Shown: positions 28,768 to 39,346, counted from the first letter of the stretch. The stretch: DNA of 64,000 nt from Candidatus Sulfotelmatobacter sp. (GCA_025462865.1 JAOAPI010000113.1:62001-126000), one strand, 5' to 3'. Translations and numbers: made by a program. The notes: generated by a model not told the origin, from the letters alone.

Positions 28768-31700
28768 TTATTCTTCGTCCATCAGACTTTCATCCTTGCG
28801 AGCGTCGGACTCAATTTTTATTTCGGGCAATTTCGCGCCACGAAGTGTTCGATTGAGTCCGGGAAGGTCTGTGTTCTTGAGAGAATCCCAACGCGTCATT
28901 GCGTCCGACGCATCGTGTTCGACGGCGGCAATCGATTCTGACTGCGCTGATGTTGGTTCGGCGTCCGCTTGCCATACCTGGCCATACAACGTGGCTGCCT
29001 GTCCGTTCACCCGAGTGAGTGTGACCGCGTCTGCAGATGGTGTACCGACACCCGGAGAACCCCCGAGAACAGCTGAGAGTTTGTTCTGGAAATCTTGTAC
29101 GGTTTTACGGGTTTCATCGCTGGCTTGCTGGCTCAGTTTCTGCAAAGGCTCGCGAAGCGACCCGGCTTGCATTACGGCTTTGGAGGTTTCGCTCAAGAGG
29201 GAGGCAAGCCGTGTTTCAGTCTGCAATTTTTTCTCGAGGGCGGTAGAGGAGGTTTTCACGCGGGGATCCATTTTCACGGTAAACGGCGCTGTATAACTTT
29301 TTCCGTTCACTGTGAGCCGGGCTGTGTACGACCCCGGCAAAGCCGTAGGACCGAGCGGGAAACGAGGAGTATTCCCGGGGATTGCCGCTATCGGATATTC
29401 GTGACGCGCGGAAATAGGAGAGGCGTAGTGCAGATCCCAAACCCACCGGTGCATGCCAGCCTCGGATGACAGAGCGTGGAAAGTACGGAGCCAGTAGAGA
29501 GGGATGAGTTGCTTCTTCAGGTCCTCTTCGGTTACATCGGGGTGGTCCCCACTGGAAAAGCTGCGAACCAGTTGGCCGCGAGCATCGAGAATTTCGAGTC
29601 TCACAGGAGTTGAAGCGGTGCGCGCCAGATAATAATCGATGACTACGCCATCGGGAGGATTGGCAGCTGCAGGCTCATCGGGTGGAAGCGGAGTGTCGGT
29701 GTTGGTGTCACGCTGCACGCGATACGCGAGCGCCGGAGTAAAGAGGTGGGCGTCGGTGCCCGCAAGCGAAGCGTTGGCTTCGCGCAGCGGAGCGATGTCA
29801 TCCAGAATCCAGAAAGAACGGCCATGCGTGGCGACGATGAGGTCGTCATTGTGAATCCAAAGATCGCGCATGGAAGTATGCGGCAGATTGAGTTGCAAAG
29901 ATTGCCAATGCTCGCCGTCGTCGAACGAAACCCAGACTGAGTTCTCCGTTCCCGCGAATAGCAAGCCTTTGCGCACTGGATCTTCGCGGACGGTGTCGAC
30001 GGGGCCGAAGTCGGGGAGGCCAGTGGTGATCATCTTCCAGCTCTTGCCTCCATCGTGAGTGCGATAAATATATGGACGTTCATCGTCGATGCGGAAGCGA
30101 CTCACTGACACGTAGGCAGATACGTCATCGAAACGCGAGGCGCTGATCTGCGTGACCTTACTCCACGGGGTGAGATCCTTCGGAGTGATATCGTTCCAGT
30201 TTTTGCCGCCGTCGCGAGTCCGCCAGACGAGGCCGTCGTCAGTCCCAGCCCACAGTGTGTTCATACTCTTGAAAGAAGGAGCGAGAGCGTAGATGACTCC
30301 ACGCTGCTTCTCCGCGCCCTTGGGAATGAAACTGCCCACACTGGAGGGGACCCCGGGATTCTCGCGGGTAAGATCGGAGCTGATGGTCTGCCAGGAATTT
30401 CCGCCGTCAGTAGTTTTGAAGAGTACGTTGGCAGCGAAATATAACGTATGCGGGTCGAGCGGCGAAAATATTAGCGGCTCCGTGCGATCAGTGCGATATT
30501 TCGCGCTGCGGAGTGGGATGGGCGTGATGTTTTGCACCTCGCCCGTCGACCAATGAAATTTTGAGACCTCGCTTCTGCCACCGCCGTAGATAACATCAGC
30601 ATCGAGCGGATCGGGCGCGACGTAGCCGTATTCAATCACGCCAACGGGATGCCAGTCGCGGAATGTGATAGCCCCATCGTTCCCGCGGCTGGAAATGCAG
30701 ACGGAACCACTCTCCTGCTGGCCTCCGCAGACTCTATACGGAAACGTGGGCGTGACCGCGACGTGATAAATCTGCGCCGTCGGCTGGTTGTACCAGGAAC
30801 TCCAGGTGGCGCCGCCATTGACGGTGACGAGGGCCCCTTGGTCGCTGACGAGAAGAATTATGTTTGGATCGTTGGGATTGATCCAGAGATTCTGGTAGTC
30901 ATCGCCCCCGGGCGCGCCGCGAAATCCGGACCACGTTTTGCCGCCGTCGCTGGAGCGCATGGTGACAGTGCTGGCGCTGTAGACGATGTCTGCATTCTTC
31001 GAATCCACTTTGGGGATGGCAAGGTCACCGCCGCCGATGCGGCCTGAAGGGCGGGGGTCGTCCGTTGTTTTGGACCAGTTTTCGCCGGCATCGTCAGAGC
31101 GGTAAAACGAGAGCGGGCCCGAGGAGACGGCGACAGTCGCATACAGACGCCGGCTATCGCTCGGGGCAATCGCGACGTAAATCTGCGCGAGATCTTTCGG
31201 CAGGCCATTGGTGAGAGCGTGCCAGGTGTTCCCGCCGTCCGTGGATTTAAACATTCCCCCGCCGGTTCCGTTGACGATATTGTTGTCTTCCCAAGGGCCT
31301 TCGCGTGCTTCCCACATCGAGGCGTACAACACATCCGGATTGGAGGGATCGATTTCGACGTCGGAGGCGCCGGTGTTTTCGTTTTTGTAGATCAACTTTT
31401 TCCAACTTTGCCCGCCATCGGTGGAACCGAAGAGACCGCGCTCTTCATTCGGGCCGTAGGGATGCCCAAGCACGGCAGCAAATATCCGATTGGGGTCACG
31501 AGGATCGACAGCCAATGCAGGGATCTGCAAGCCATCGCGCAGTCCGAGATGCGTCCAGGTTTTTCCGGCGTCAATGGATTTGTAGATGCCATTGCCCACC
31601 GAGAGATCAGGGCGATGTAGGCCTTCACCGCTCGCAGCGTAAATGATGTTTGGATTTGATTGCGCTACCGCGATAGCTCCGATCGACTGCGTGGACTCGT

Positions 31701-31959
31701 GGTCGAAAATAGGCGCCCAGGTACGTCCGTAGTCGTCAGACTTCCATATTCCGCCATTGACCTGTCCGATGTAGAAAACGTTTGGCTGGCTAGGAACGCC
31801 AGTGGCGGCGCGGGTGCGGCCCCCGCGAAACGGCCCGATCATGCGCCAATGCAGATCCTGATAGAGATTTTCGGGAATTTGCTGTGCGGTGCTCGATCCA
31901 ATGGAGAAGAAAACGGAAATGCACGCGAGTAAGCGGAGAACTACGTTGGTTGTGGTCAC
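28768..31959 (-). CDS. Exported BNR/VPS10-like beta-propeller protein ('glycosyl hydrolase' family by annotation habit)
   Basis: The 1063-residue protein has a signal peptide (LLACISVFFSIGSSTAQ) and at least nine Asp-box/BNR-type units of the form 'S.DGG.TW' (for example KSDDYGRTW, STDGGQSW, KSTDGGNTW, RSSDGGKTW, RTRDGGKNW), giving the sortilin/VPS10-type propellers seen in proteins often labelled glycosyl hydrolases. Residues about 760-900 form a beta domain and the last 160 are helical and charged. No glycosidase active site was recognised, so the enzymatic label is doubtful. It starts with GTG. Exported, function unknown. Confidence 0.78.
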   Translation of the reverse strand: MTTTNVVLRLLACISVFFSIGSSTAQQIPENLYQDLHWRMIGPFRGGRTRAATGVPSQPNVFYIGQVNGGIWKSDDYGRTWAPIFDHESTQSIGAIAVAQSNPNIIYAASGEGLHRPDLSVGNGIYKSIDAGKTWTHLGLRDGLQIPALAVDPRDPNRIFAAVLGHPYGPNEERGLFGSTDGGQSWKKLIYKNENTGASDVEIDPSNPDVLYASMWEAREGPWEDNNIVNGTGGGMFKSTDGGNTWHALTNGLPKDLAQIYVAIAPSDSRRLYATVAVSSGPLSFYRSDDAGENWSKTTDDPRPSGRIGGGDLAIPKVDSKNADIVYSASTVTMRSSDGGKTWSGFRGAPGGDDYQNLWINPNDPNIILLVSDQGALVTVNGGATWSSWYNQPTAQIYHVAVTPTFPYRVCGGQQESGSVCISSRGNDGAITFRDWHPVGVIEYGYVAPDPLDADVIYGGGRSEVSKFHWSTGEVQNITPIPLRSAKYRTDRTEPLIFSPLDPHTLYFAANVLFKTTDGGNSWQTISSDLTRENPGVPSSVGSFIPKGAEKQRGVIYALAPSFKSMNTLWAGTDDGLVWRTRDGGKNWNDITPKDLTPWSKVTQISASRFDDVSAYVSVSRFRIDDERPYIYRTHDGGKSWKMITTGLPDFGPVDTVREDPVRKGLLFAGTENSVWVSFDDGEHWQSLQLNLPHTSMRDLWIHNDDLIVATHGRSFWILDDIAPLREANASLAGTDAHLFTPALAYRVQRDTNTDTPLPPDEPAAANPPDGVVIDYYLARTASTPVRLEILDARGQLVRSFSSGDHPDVTEEDLKKQLIPLYWLRTFHALSSEAGMHRWVWDLHYASPISARHEYPIAAIPGNTPRFPLGPTALPGSYTARLTVNGKSYTAPFTVKMDPRVKTSSTALEKKLQTETRLASLLSETSKAVMQAGSLREPLQKLSQQASDETRKTVQDFQNKLSAVLGGSPGVGTPSADAVTLTRVNGQAATLYGQVWQADAEPTSAQSESIAAVEHDASDAMTRWDSLKNTDLPGLNRTLRGAKLPEIKIESDARKDESLMDEE

Positions 31960-32074
31960 CTGGCCCCCAAGACACCAAAAGCAAACTAGTCAGAATAAAC
32001 TAAAAACCGCAGTGATGGGCGGAGCTGCAGAAAAGTTTGGCTGACCAACGGCAGGCGGGAAGTGCCAGGCGATC

Positions 32075-32965
32075 TCAGCTTAGGGCCAAGCCAGCTGTTT
32101 TAGGATCTGGCGTCGCTCCCGATTGGCTGGCGACCCACGCACCGACGCGGTTGGCGGTCTCATTGATTTGCGCGAGTGGTGTTCCGCGAAGATATCCGTG
32201 CACCAAGGCTGCGGTGAACGCGTCGCCCGCGCCGACGGTATCGGCAACCTTTACCTTCACACCCAAGTGCTCGCTGCATTCATCAGCGGAGACCAGAAGG
32301 CTTCCCGCATCACCGCGAGTAAGGCAGACCAGCCTCAGACCGTGCGCGGAGAGCAAACTTAGCGCGGCCTCTTTTTCGCCGCGATTTTCCAATCCAAACA
32401 AATGCATAATCTTCGGCAGTTCCTCATGGTTTAATTTCACAATGGTCGCGAGCGTCATCGACTCAGATAACACTTGCGTGGAATAAAAACTCTGCCTGAG
32501 ATTCACATCGAAGACGCGAACCGCCTGCGGGCGAGTGGCATTGACGAACCTGCGAATTGTGGACCTGCTCTGTTCGGAACGTTGGGCCAGCGACCCGAAG
32601 CAGACTGCATCGGCCTCGCGGGCTAGCTCGTGCCACTGTGAGGTCCAATCCATAAAATCCCAGGCGACTGGCTGCGCGATATCGAAGCGAGGCTGGCCAC
32701 TCTCGATTTCAACCTTGACGGTTCCGGTGGGATGGATGGGATCGCGCTGAACGAAGTCAGCACTCAATCCAAGATTGGCTAACCTCTCGAGCGCCTCATC
32801 GCCCAGTGAATCGTTGCCGATACGGCTGGCGGGAATTCCTTTATCTCCGAGCAGATTCGTAATATAGGCGAAGTTGGCGGGCGCTCCGCCAAGCTGCTTG
32901 CCGGAAGGAAGCAGATCCCACAACAACTCGCCTAAGCCTACGATGGTGTATTTTGCGGCAGTCAT
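32075..32965 (-). CDS. PfkB-family carbohydrate kinase (fructokinase-like)
   Basis: The 296-residue protein shows the ribokinase/PfkB fold: the N-terminal GGAPANFAY motif for sugar binding and the C-terminal ATP/anion-hole motif DTVGAGDAFTAALVHG with its catalytic Asp. It most resembles fructokinases. It phosphorylates a sugar in the cytoplasm. The ATG overlaps the stop of the upstream exported CRTAC1-like gene by four bases, so the two are co-transcribed although no functional link is obvious. Confidence 0.85.
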   Translation of the reverse strand: MTAAKYTIVGLGELLWDLLPSGKQLGGAPANFAYITNLLGDKGIPASRIGNDSLGDEALERLANLGLSADFVQRDPIHPTGTVKVEIESGQPRFDIAQPVAWDFMDWTSQWHELAREADAVCFGSLAQRSEQSRSTIRRFVNATRPQAVRVFDVNLRQSFYSTQVLSESMTLATIVKLNHEELPKIMHLFGLENRGEKEAALSLLSAHGLRLVCLTRGDAGSLLVSADECSEHLGVKVKVADTVGAGDAFTAALVHGYLRGTPLAQINETANRVGAWVASQSGATPDPKTAGLALS

Positions 32966-34806
32966 TTTGTAGGCTTCTGCTGCATAGGCTTGGAACTCGC
33001 GGGAAATTGCATGGCGCGGAAAATACCGCCGCCTTCCTTCACGTAAATTAATTGATTCGCTTTAACATCTTTCAGTGTATCGACCTGGCCGCTAGGCCAG
33101 CGGATTTCGAGCGAGTCAACCTTCTCGGCTTTTCCCAAGCCGAAATGAATACGCAAATCATTCTGAGAGATATAACTGCCGCCGCTGCGGACCTCATCGA
33201 TCTGCCGGTGGGGCTTGGTCTCGCCTGACGGTTGAGTGGTGCAGATGAGCCGCGCGCCAATACCGCTGCGGTTGGACTTCGTGCCAATCGTACGCACTTT
33301 GATCCAATTGTTGCCAAGTTTCGAACTGCAATGTAAGAGCTGGGGATAGTCGTTGACGGTATTGACGACCACGTCGATGTTGCCGTCGTTATCAAAATCG
33401 CCGAAGGCGCAACCTCGCGCCGGAACAGGATCGGAAATTCCGGAACCAGCCTGAAGCGATACGTCAGCGAAATGTCCGTTGTGCAAGTTGTGGTAAAGAA
33501 GCTTGCGCTGAGCATAGCCGGCTTCGGTTTTCAGTTGCTCGACTTCGGGATAAACGTGGCCGTTACAGATGAGAATATCGGGCCATCCATCATTATCGAA
33601 ATCAAAGAAGCCGCAACCCCAGCCGAGAAATTGCGTGTGCGCGCCAAGGCCCGCGACGAAAGTAGCATCTTCGAAAGCACCGCCGCCGATGTTGTGGTAG
33701 AGCGACGGAGTATCGCCTGCAAAGTTTGTCTTAACAAGGTCCAGATTACCGTCGAGGTCGTAGTCTCCTGCGGAAACACCCATGCCGGCTTGCGGCTTGC
33801 CATCCGGACTGAGCGCGCAGCCGGCTTCAATTGCGATGTCTTCGAAGGTTCCGTTTTTCTTGTTGTGGTAGAGGGCGCTGGCGGTGGAATCGTTCGCGAC
33901 GTAAATATCGGGCCAGCCATCGTTATCGAAGTCAGCGGTAAGGACGCCAAGGCCGTACGTGCCGTTGGCACGGAATATTCCTGCGGCTTCCGAGACGTCC
34001 GTGAAAGTGCCGTCACCATTGTTGTGATAAAGGATGTTCTTGCCGCCCTGAAGACCGGGAGGTCCGCAAGCGACCATTACGCCCTTGTAAAGACACGGGC
34101 CCGATTCGGGGACAGGCGCAGTGGCGAGATCCATGTCGATGTAATTGGCGACGAAAAGGTCGAGCCGACCGTCGCGGTCGTAGTCAACGAAAGCGCAGCC
34201 GGTATTCCAGCGCGTGCCTTTGCCGGCCACACCGGCTTTCTGGCTGACATCGGTGAACGTCCCATCTCCGTTGTTGTGATACAGGATATTCTTGCCGTAG
34301 TACGTCACGAAAAGATCATCCCAGCCATCGTTGTCGTAGTCACCGACACAAACTCCTTGTCCCCAGCCGGAGTGCGCGACTCCTGCTTTGGCGGTCACGT
34401 CGGTGAAAGTGCCGTCGCGATTATTACGAAAAAGATGTGACGTCGGTTCGCTGCCGGCGGGAAAGCCTTCAAGACGCCAGCCGTTTACGATAAAAATATC
34501 GAGCCATCCGTCGTTATCGTAATCGTAAAACGCAATGCCGCAGCCGGTGGTTTCGAGCAGATATTTATTTTTGTGTTCCCCGCCGAATATAGTTTTCACA
34601 TTCAGTCCGGATTCGCGGGCAATATTCAGGAAGCTCACTCCGAGGTCAGGGGATGGAGGAGTTGGTTCCTTGGAATCACTTTTCTGGAAAGCGGAAGCTG
34701 AGGCGCGCACCTTGGTGGGACGAACCAATTCCAACACGCCTTGGAGCGATAGAACCAGCGCTGACCGGCTGAGAGATTTCAGAAATACGCGGCGTGAAGG
34801 GAACAA
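32962..34806 (-). CDS. Tat-exported FG-GAP/VCBS repeat protein with ASPIC/UnbV domain (CRTAC1-like)
   Basis: The 614-residue protein begins with a twin-arginine signal, SRRVFLKSLSRSALVLSL. It then has about seven FG-GAP/VCBS units of the form 'DYDNDGWLDIFV.NG', each followed by 'LYHNNGDGTFTDVS..AG', whose Asp-rich loops should bind calcium. The C-terminal ASPIC/UnbV domain reads NWIKVRTIGTKSNRSGIGARL to IHFGLGKAEKVDSLEIRWPSG. It starts with TTG on the minus strand, 60 bases from the divergent glycosidase region. Exported and calcium-binding; partner or substrate unknown. Confidence 0.85.
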   Translation of the reverse strand: MFPSRRVFLKSLSRSALVLSLQGVLELVRPTKVRASASAFQKSDSKEPTPPSPDLGVSFLNIARESGLNVKTIFGGEHKNKYLLETTGCGIAFYDYDNDGWLDIFIVNGWRLEGFPAGSEPTSHLFRNNRDGTFTDVTAKAGVAHSGWGQGVCVGDYDNDGWDDLFVTYYGKNILYHNNGDGTFTDVSQKAGVAGKGTRWNTGCAFVDYDRDGRLDLFVANYIDMDLATAPVPESGPCLYKGVMVACGPPGLQGGKNILYHNNGDGTFTDVSEAAGIFRANGTYGLGVLTADFDNDGWPDIYVANDSTASALYHNKKNGTFEDIAIEAGCALSPDGKPQAGMGVSAGDYDLDGNLDLVKTNFAGDTPSLYHNIGGGAFEDATFVAGLGAHTQFLGWGCGFFDFDNDGWPDILICNGHVYPEVEQLKTEAGYAQRKLLYHNLHNGHFADVSLQAGSGISDPVPARGCAFGDFDNDGNIDVVVNTVNDYPQLLHCSSKLGNNWIKVRTIGTKSNRSGIGARLICTTQPSGETKPHRQIDEVRSGGSYISQNDLRIHFGLGKAEKVDSLEIRWPSGQVDTLKDVKANQLIYVKEGGGIFRAMQFPASSKPMQQKPTK

Positions 34807-34935
34807 GAGGTCGCTACCTGGCCCATTTCGGCTCGTGCTAGAATTCGCCCCTACTTCTTATATTCAGTGAACCCTATCTTTGCAAGCTCCGGCAGCTGGT
34901 GCGAGCGGACGGTCGCTCCGTCTTCTTTATCAGGG

Positions 34936-37509
34936 ATGCCGAATTCCCTTCTTCAGCGGTGTCGCCGTGGCATCTATTTTCTAATCCTCTCGCTCGTCCT
35001 TGTGGCTCAGTTCGCGATGGCGCAGCAGGCGCCGCCGAGTTTGGAGTTATCGCGCACGGTGCGGTCGTGGGAGTTCTTGCCCGTAGTTGGAACGCGCGCG
35101 GGCTTGTTTGGGAATGAAAGTGGGCGCTTTGAGGCCTGGGTCTATCCCCTGAAAATCTTCAGGAATTTCCATCTGATTTTCCACGTGGATGGCCGGGCGC
35201 TCCGAGCGGAGAGCCTGTCGCGAACTCTGACGGTTCGGCCCGAATCAGCGACGCTCTTGTATGCCGGCGATTCGTTTCGAGTGAAGGAAACGCTGGTCGT
35301 GCCAGTGCATGAGGCGGGCGCCGTAATTCTGTTGGAAATTGAAACGGCGCAACCGCTGGAAGTTGAAGCCGATTTTGTAAGTGACTTCGCGCTGGAGTGG
35401 CCCGCTGCGCTTGGGGGCACGTATGTGCAGTGGGACGCGAGTCAGCGGGGGGTAGTTTTTGGGGAGGAGACCAAAAAATTCGCTGCCCTTGTGGGGTCTC
35501 CAACCGCGGGCGACGTCCATCTGGCTTATGAAACCAATTATTCCTCGTCGGAAGAGACTTCGTTTCGCCTGGGAGTAACACAAAAAGGACGCGAAACAAA
35601 AGTGCTCGTAATTGCTGCTTCGGTGGCCGGGCGCGAAGACGCCCAGAAAACCTACGAGCATCTGGCCTCTTCTTACGACCAACTACAGCGCGATTCCGAC
35701 GAATACTATCGCAGCTATCTGGCCCGCACGGTCAGCCTCGAACTTCCGGACAACGCTTTGCAGCAGGCTTACGACTGGTCGCGAATCAGCACGATCCAGG
35801 GACTTGTAACCAATCCTTACCTGGGCACGGGATTGGTCGCGGGGTACCGAACGTCAGGAGCAAGCCAGCGGCCTGGGTTCGCCTGGTTTTTTGGGCGCGA
35901 CTCGTTGTGGACGTCGTTTGCTCTGAATGCCGCCGGAGACTACTCCACAACCCGCACTGCTCTGGAATTCATCAGCAAATACCAGCGAGAGGATGGAAAG
36001 ATTCCGCACGAGATCGCGCAAGGAGCGAGTTTTGTTTCGTGGTTCAAGGATTATCCATATCCTTATGCTTCGGCGGATGCCACCCCTCTGTTCATCATTG
36101 CAATGAATGATTATGTGACGCGAAGCGGGGATGTCGAGTTTGCGCGCACAAAGTGGGACAACGTGTGGAAAGCCTATCAGTTCCTGCGCTCGACCTATGA
36201 TGCTCGAGGCTTCGCGCAGAATGCTGGTGTTGGGCACGGCTGGGTGGAAGGCGGTCCATTGCTGCCGGTGAGAACGGAGTTTTATCAGAGCGGGCTGGGC
36301 GTGGAGGCGTTGCAATCGCTCTCAAACCTGGCAGGACTAGCCGGTAAAGGCGATGTGAAGAAAGAATTGGCCGCCGAATTCGGGCGCCAGAAGCCGGCGC
36401 TGGATCGAACGTTCTGGTCGCCGGAGACAAAATCCTACGCATTCGCTTTGAATCAGAATAATCAGCGCGTGGACGAACCCAGTGTGCTCGCCACCGTGCC
36501 CATGTGGTTCGGATTGCCTGATGCCGATCATGCACAAAAAATGATTACGCGGCTGGCGGATGCGGATCAGGAAACGGATTGGGGAATGCGTATCATCTCC
36601 TCGCATTCCAAGGTATACGACGGTTCCGGCTATCATTTTGGTGCGGTCTGGCCGCTATTCACCGGATGGGCTTCCGTGGGGGAGTACCGCTATCATCGTG
36701 AGCTTCAGGCGTATTCGAACCTGCGGGCCAATGCACTGATGGTGAATGACGGGGCGTTGGGACATTTCACGGAAGTTCTTTCAGGAGATTACTACCAGGG
36801 TTTTTCGACCAGTTCGCCGCATCAGATATGGTCCGCGGCGATGGTGGTCAGTTCAATGCTTCGCGGATTGTTTGGCTTGCAGACGGACGCCGAGAATCAT
36901 CAGATTACTCTGGAGCCCCATGTGCCCGCGGACTGGACATCGTTTGGCATTCGCAATGTTCGTCTGGGAAAGCTGGGCGTGGATTTCCAATTTCGTAAGA
37001 CGCGGGACAGCATTACTGTTGAGGCCACACGCAACGGCATAGGCGATTGCTGGGTGGAATTGTCGCCCGCCTTCAGTTTGCGCACGAAAGTGGTCGCAGT
37101 CGAGCTAAATGGAAAGCCCTTGCCGTTCAAGATTCAGTCCAACGAGCAAGACCAGCATGTATCGATGCGCTTTCCGGTATATGCCGGGACGAACCGCATC
37201 GTTATTCGGGTGAAGAATGATTTCGGGCTGGCGCTGGCGAATGGGCTTCCGCCGCTGGGAAGCACGAGTCGTGGCTTGCGCGTGATTTCTGATTCGTGGA
37301 ATCCTGCGCGCGATCAATTGACGGTAGAAGTTTCAGGTGTCCCAGGCGCCGGCTATGAACTCGGTGTGTGGAACCCGGAAGAGATTACGTCAGTTGACCA
37401 TGCCGTTCTGACGAAGGCAGGGAAAATTCACGTCGAAATTCCTGCGGGACGAAGCACCGACTATTCACACCAGACTGTGATCATTCACTTCGGTAAGGGT
37501 AAGAGTTAG
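34936..37509 (+). CDS. Exported six-hairpin glycosidase (amylo-1,6-glucosidase/GH63-like)
   Basis: From ATG 34936 the protein has about 857 residues and a clean signal peptide (IYFLILSLVLVAQFAMAQ). An in-frame GTG at 34867 would add 23 residues in front of it; neither start has a good ribosome-binding site. An N-terminal beta domain (to about 260) precedes an (alpha/alpha)6 barrel with FAWFFGRDSLWTSFALNA, GHGWVEGGPLL and FGAVWPLFTGW. This fits the GH15/GH63/GDE superfamily acting on alpha-glucosidic bonds. It is followed by a GH13 enzyme on the same strand, so the pair probably degrades alpha-glucan oligosaccharides outside the cytoplasm. Exact specificity unknown. Confidence 0.75.
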   Translation: MPNSLLQRCRRGIYFLILSLVLVAQFAMAQQAPPSLELSRTVRSWEFLPVVGTRAGLFGNESGRFEAWVYPLKIFRNFHLIFHVDGRALRAESLSRTLTVRPESATLLYAGDSFRVKETLVVPVHEAGAVILLEIETAQPLEVEADFVSDFALEWPAALGGTYVQWDASQRGVVFGEETKKFAALVGSPTAGDVHLAYETNYSSSEETSFRLGVTQKGRETKVLVIAASVAGREDAQKTYEHLASSYDQLQRDSDEYYRSYLARTVSLELPDNALQQAYDWSRISTIQGLVTNPYLGTGLVAGYRTSGASQRPGFAWFFGRDSLWTSFALNAAGDYSTTRTALEFISKYQREDGKIPHEIAQGASFVSWFKDYPYPYASADATPLFIIAMNDYVTRSGDVEFARTKWDNVWKAYQFLRSTYDARGFAQNAGVGHGWVEGGPLLPVRTEFYQSGLGVEALQSLSNLAGLAGKGDVKKELAAEFGRQKPALDRTFWSPETKSYAFALNQNNQRVDEPSVLATVPMWFGLPDADHAQKMITRLADADQETDWGMRIISSHSKVYDGSGYHFGAVWPLFTGWASVGEYRYHRELQAYSNLRANALMVNDGALGHFTEVLSGDYYQGFSTSSPHQIWSAAMVVSSMLRGLFGLQTDAENHQITLEPHVPADWTSFGIRNVRLGKLGVDFQFRKTRDSITVEATRNGIGDCWVELSPAFSLRTKVVAVELNGKPLPFKIQSNEQDQHVSMRFPVYAGTNRIVIRVKNDFGLALANGLPPLGSTSRGLRVISDSWNPARDQLTVEVSGVPGAGYELGVWNPEEITSVDHAVLTKAGKIHVEIPAGRSTDYSHQTVIIHFGKGKS

Positions 37510-37570
37510 AAAGCGTTTGATCGGACCGTCTGACGAGCAACGTTTGACTCGCCGGAAAGAAGAGTTCAAT

Positions 37571-37586
37571 CTCAATGGGCATTGAG
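37571..37586. promoter_or_regulatory. Short palindrome upstream of the GH13 gene
   Basis: CTCAATG (37571-37577) and CATTGAG (37580-37586) form a 7+7 inverted repeat with a 2-base centre, 27 bases before the GH13 start. It could be an operator for a sugar-responsive repressor, but 14-bp inverted repeats of this kind occur several times by chance in a window this long. Confidence 0.25.
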
Positions 37587-37613
37587 ATGCCTATCTCTGA
37601 CGGAGGTCTTGGG

Positions 37614-39317
37614 ATGAATAGGATCAGTTTATGGATGTCCGCGCTATTAATCTGTTCCTGCATTTTAAGTCCGACTGGATTCGCTCAGTCGCCTGCGCAT
37701 GCCGTGGATAAAGAAGGCCATCAGTGGTGGCAGCACGCGGTGTTTTATGAAATTTACCCGCGCAGTTTCGCTGATAGCAACAACGACGGCGTCGGAGATC
37801 TCAAGGGAATCGCCTCCAAGCTAGATTACTTGAAAGATCTGGGAGTGGATGCAATCTGGATTTCGCCGTGCTTCCCATCTCCGCAGGTGGACTTTGGCTA
37901 CGACGTGTCCGATTACGAGAACATTGATCCTATGTACGGGACGCTGGCGGATTTTGATCTGCTGGCCAGTGAAGCCAAGAAACGAAAAATTCATATCATC
38001 CTCGATTTTGTCGTCAATCATTCTTCCGATCAGCACAAGTGGTTTCTGGATTCGAAGTCGTCGCGTACCGCCGCACATCGCGACTGGTACATTTGGCGCG
38101 ATGGAAAAGGGCCGGGGCAACCGCCAAATAATTGGGCCTCTACGTTCGGCGGATCGGCGTGGAAGTTTGATCCCACAACCAATCAGTACTACTACCATTA
38201 CTTCTATGCGGAGCAGCCAGATCTAAACTGGCGGAATCCGGCGGTGAAAGATGCGATGTTCGGGGTAGAGAGCTGGTGGTACAAGCGGGGCGTATCGGGG
38301 TTCCGGCTGGATGCAGTGGATACTTTGTTTGAGGATCCCGCTCTGAAGGACAATCCTATTCTCCAGCCCGGGACCAACGCCTTCGGAGATCCGCTCGAAG
38401 ATAAGAAGTACAACACGAAGCTGCCCGAAGTGCACGATGTCATGCGCGGATTGCGCAAGGTAGCGGACGAATACGACGCGGTTCTCATCGGCGAGACTTG
38501 GACGGCGGACATCGCCGAGCTTAATCAGTATTACGGCAAGCGTAATGATGAACTGCAGATGCCAATGGATTTCCTTTTCATGACGGTCGACAAATTGTCG
38601 CCTGCAGAATTCCGCAAGCAGATTGCCGCTGTGAATGCAGCCGCTGGCTGGCCCACTTTCGTGCTCAGCAATCACGACAAGGTACGAGCCTACGACCGCT
38701 ATGGCGACGGCCAGCATAACGATGAGATCGCGAAGCTGATGGCGGCGCTTTATCTCACTTTGCGCGGAACTCCGATTATGTATTACGGAGAAGAGATCGG
38801 AATGAAAACCACTCCGCCGACCAGCAAGGAAGAAGTTAAGGATCCCATTGGGCGTACAGGATGGCCCAAGGAGAAGGGCCGGGACGGAGAGCGCACTCCA
38901 ATGCAATGGGACGGCAGCACGAACGCCGGCTTCTCAACGGGGACGCCGTGGTTGCCAGTTCCACCGACTTACAAAACGCATAACGTGGCGGAGGAATCGA
39001 AGGATCCCAATTCCACACTGGAGTTCTACAAGAACGTGCTGAAGCTGCGGCACAACAACCCGGCGCTGCTGGAAGGAAACTACAAAGCAATTAATGAGAC
39101 CGACGAGAATGTGCTTTCTTATCTGCGCGTATACAAAGACCATGGCGTTGTTGTGGCACTCAATATGACAAACGCTCCGCAAAAAATAGGCGTCGGATTG
39201 AAAGGGAACGGCTTTGCTAAGGTGAAGAGTCTACTAGCGACAGGGAATTCCACCGGCATTGGAGATGAAGTTTCTCTCGATCCTTATGGCGTTTTTATTG
39301 GAGAGCTAAGCAAGTAA
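37614..39317 (+). CDS. Exported GH13 alpha-glucosidase/oligo-1,6-glucosidase
   Basis: About 567 residues with a signal peptide (MSALLICSCILSPTGFAQ) and all four GH13 regions: DFVVNHSSD, GFRLDAVD with nucleophile D233, the acid E294 in LIGETW, and D355 in LSNHDK. The sequence around NHSSDQHKWF and GTPIMYYGEEIGM fits the oligo-1,6-glucosidase/alpha-glucosidase subfamily. ATG 37614 is chosen because GGAGG at 37602-37606 lies 7 bases upstream; the earlier in-frame ATG at 37575 is inside a palindrome and lacks a site. It hydrolyses terminal alpha-glucosides, outside the cytoplasm if exported. Confidence 0.9.
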   Translation: MNRISLWMSALLICSCILSPTGFAQSPAHAVDKEGHQWWQHAVFYEIYPRSFADSNNDGVGDLKGIASKLDYLKDLGVDAIWISPCFPSPQVDFGYDVSDYENIDPMYGTLADFDLLASEAKKRKIHIILDFVVNHSSDQHKWFLDSKSSRTAAHRDWYIWRDGKGPGQPPNNWASTFGGSAWKFDPTTNQYYYHYFYAEQPDLNWRNPAVKDAMFGVESWWYKRGVSGFRLDAVDTLFEDPALKDNPILQPGTNAFGDPLEDKKYNTKLPEVHDVMRGLRKVADEYDAVLIGETWTADIAELNQYYGKRNDELQMPMDFLFMTVDKLSPAEFRKQIAAVNAAAGWPTFVLSNHDKVRAYDRYGDGQHNDEIAKLMAALYLTLRGTPIMYYGEEIGMKTTPPTSKEEVKDPIGRTGWPKEKGRDGERTPMQWDGSTNAGFSTGTPWLPVPPTYKTHNVAEESKDPNSTLEFYKNVLKLRHNNPALLEGNYKAINETDENVLSYLRVYKDHGVVVALNMTNAPQKIGVGLKGNGFAKVKSLLATGNSTGIGDEVSLDPYGVFIGELSK

Positions 39318-39346
39318 ACTGTAAAGCCAACAATTTGGTTACTGGT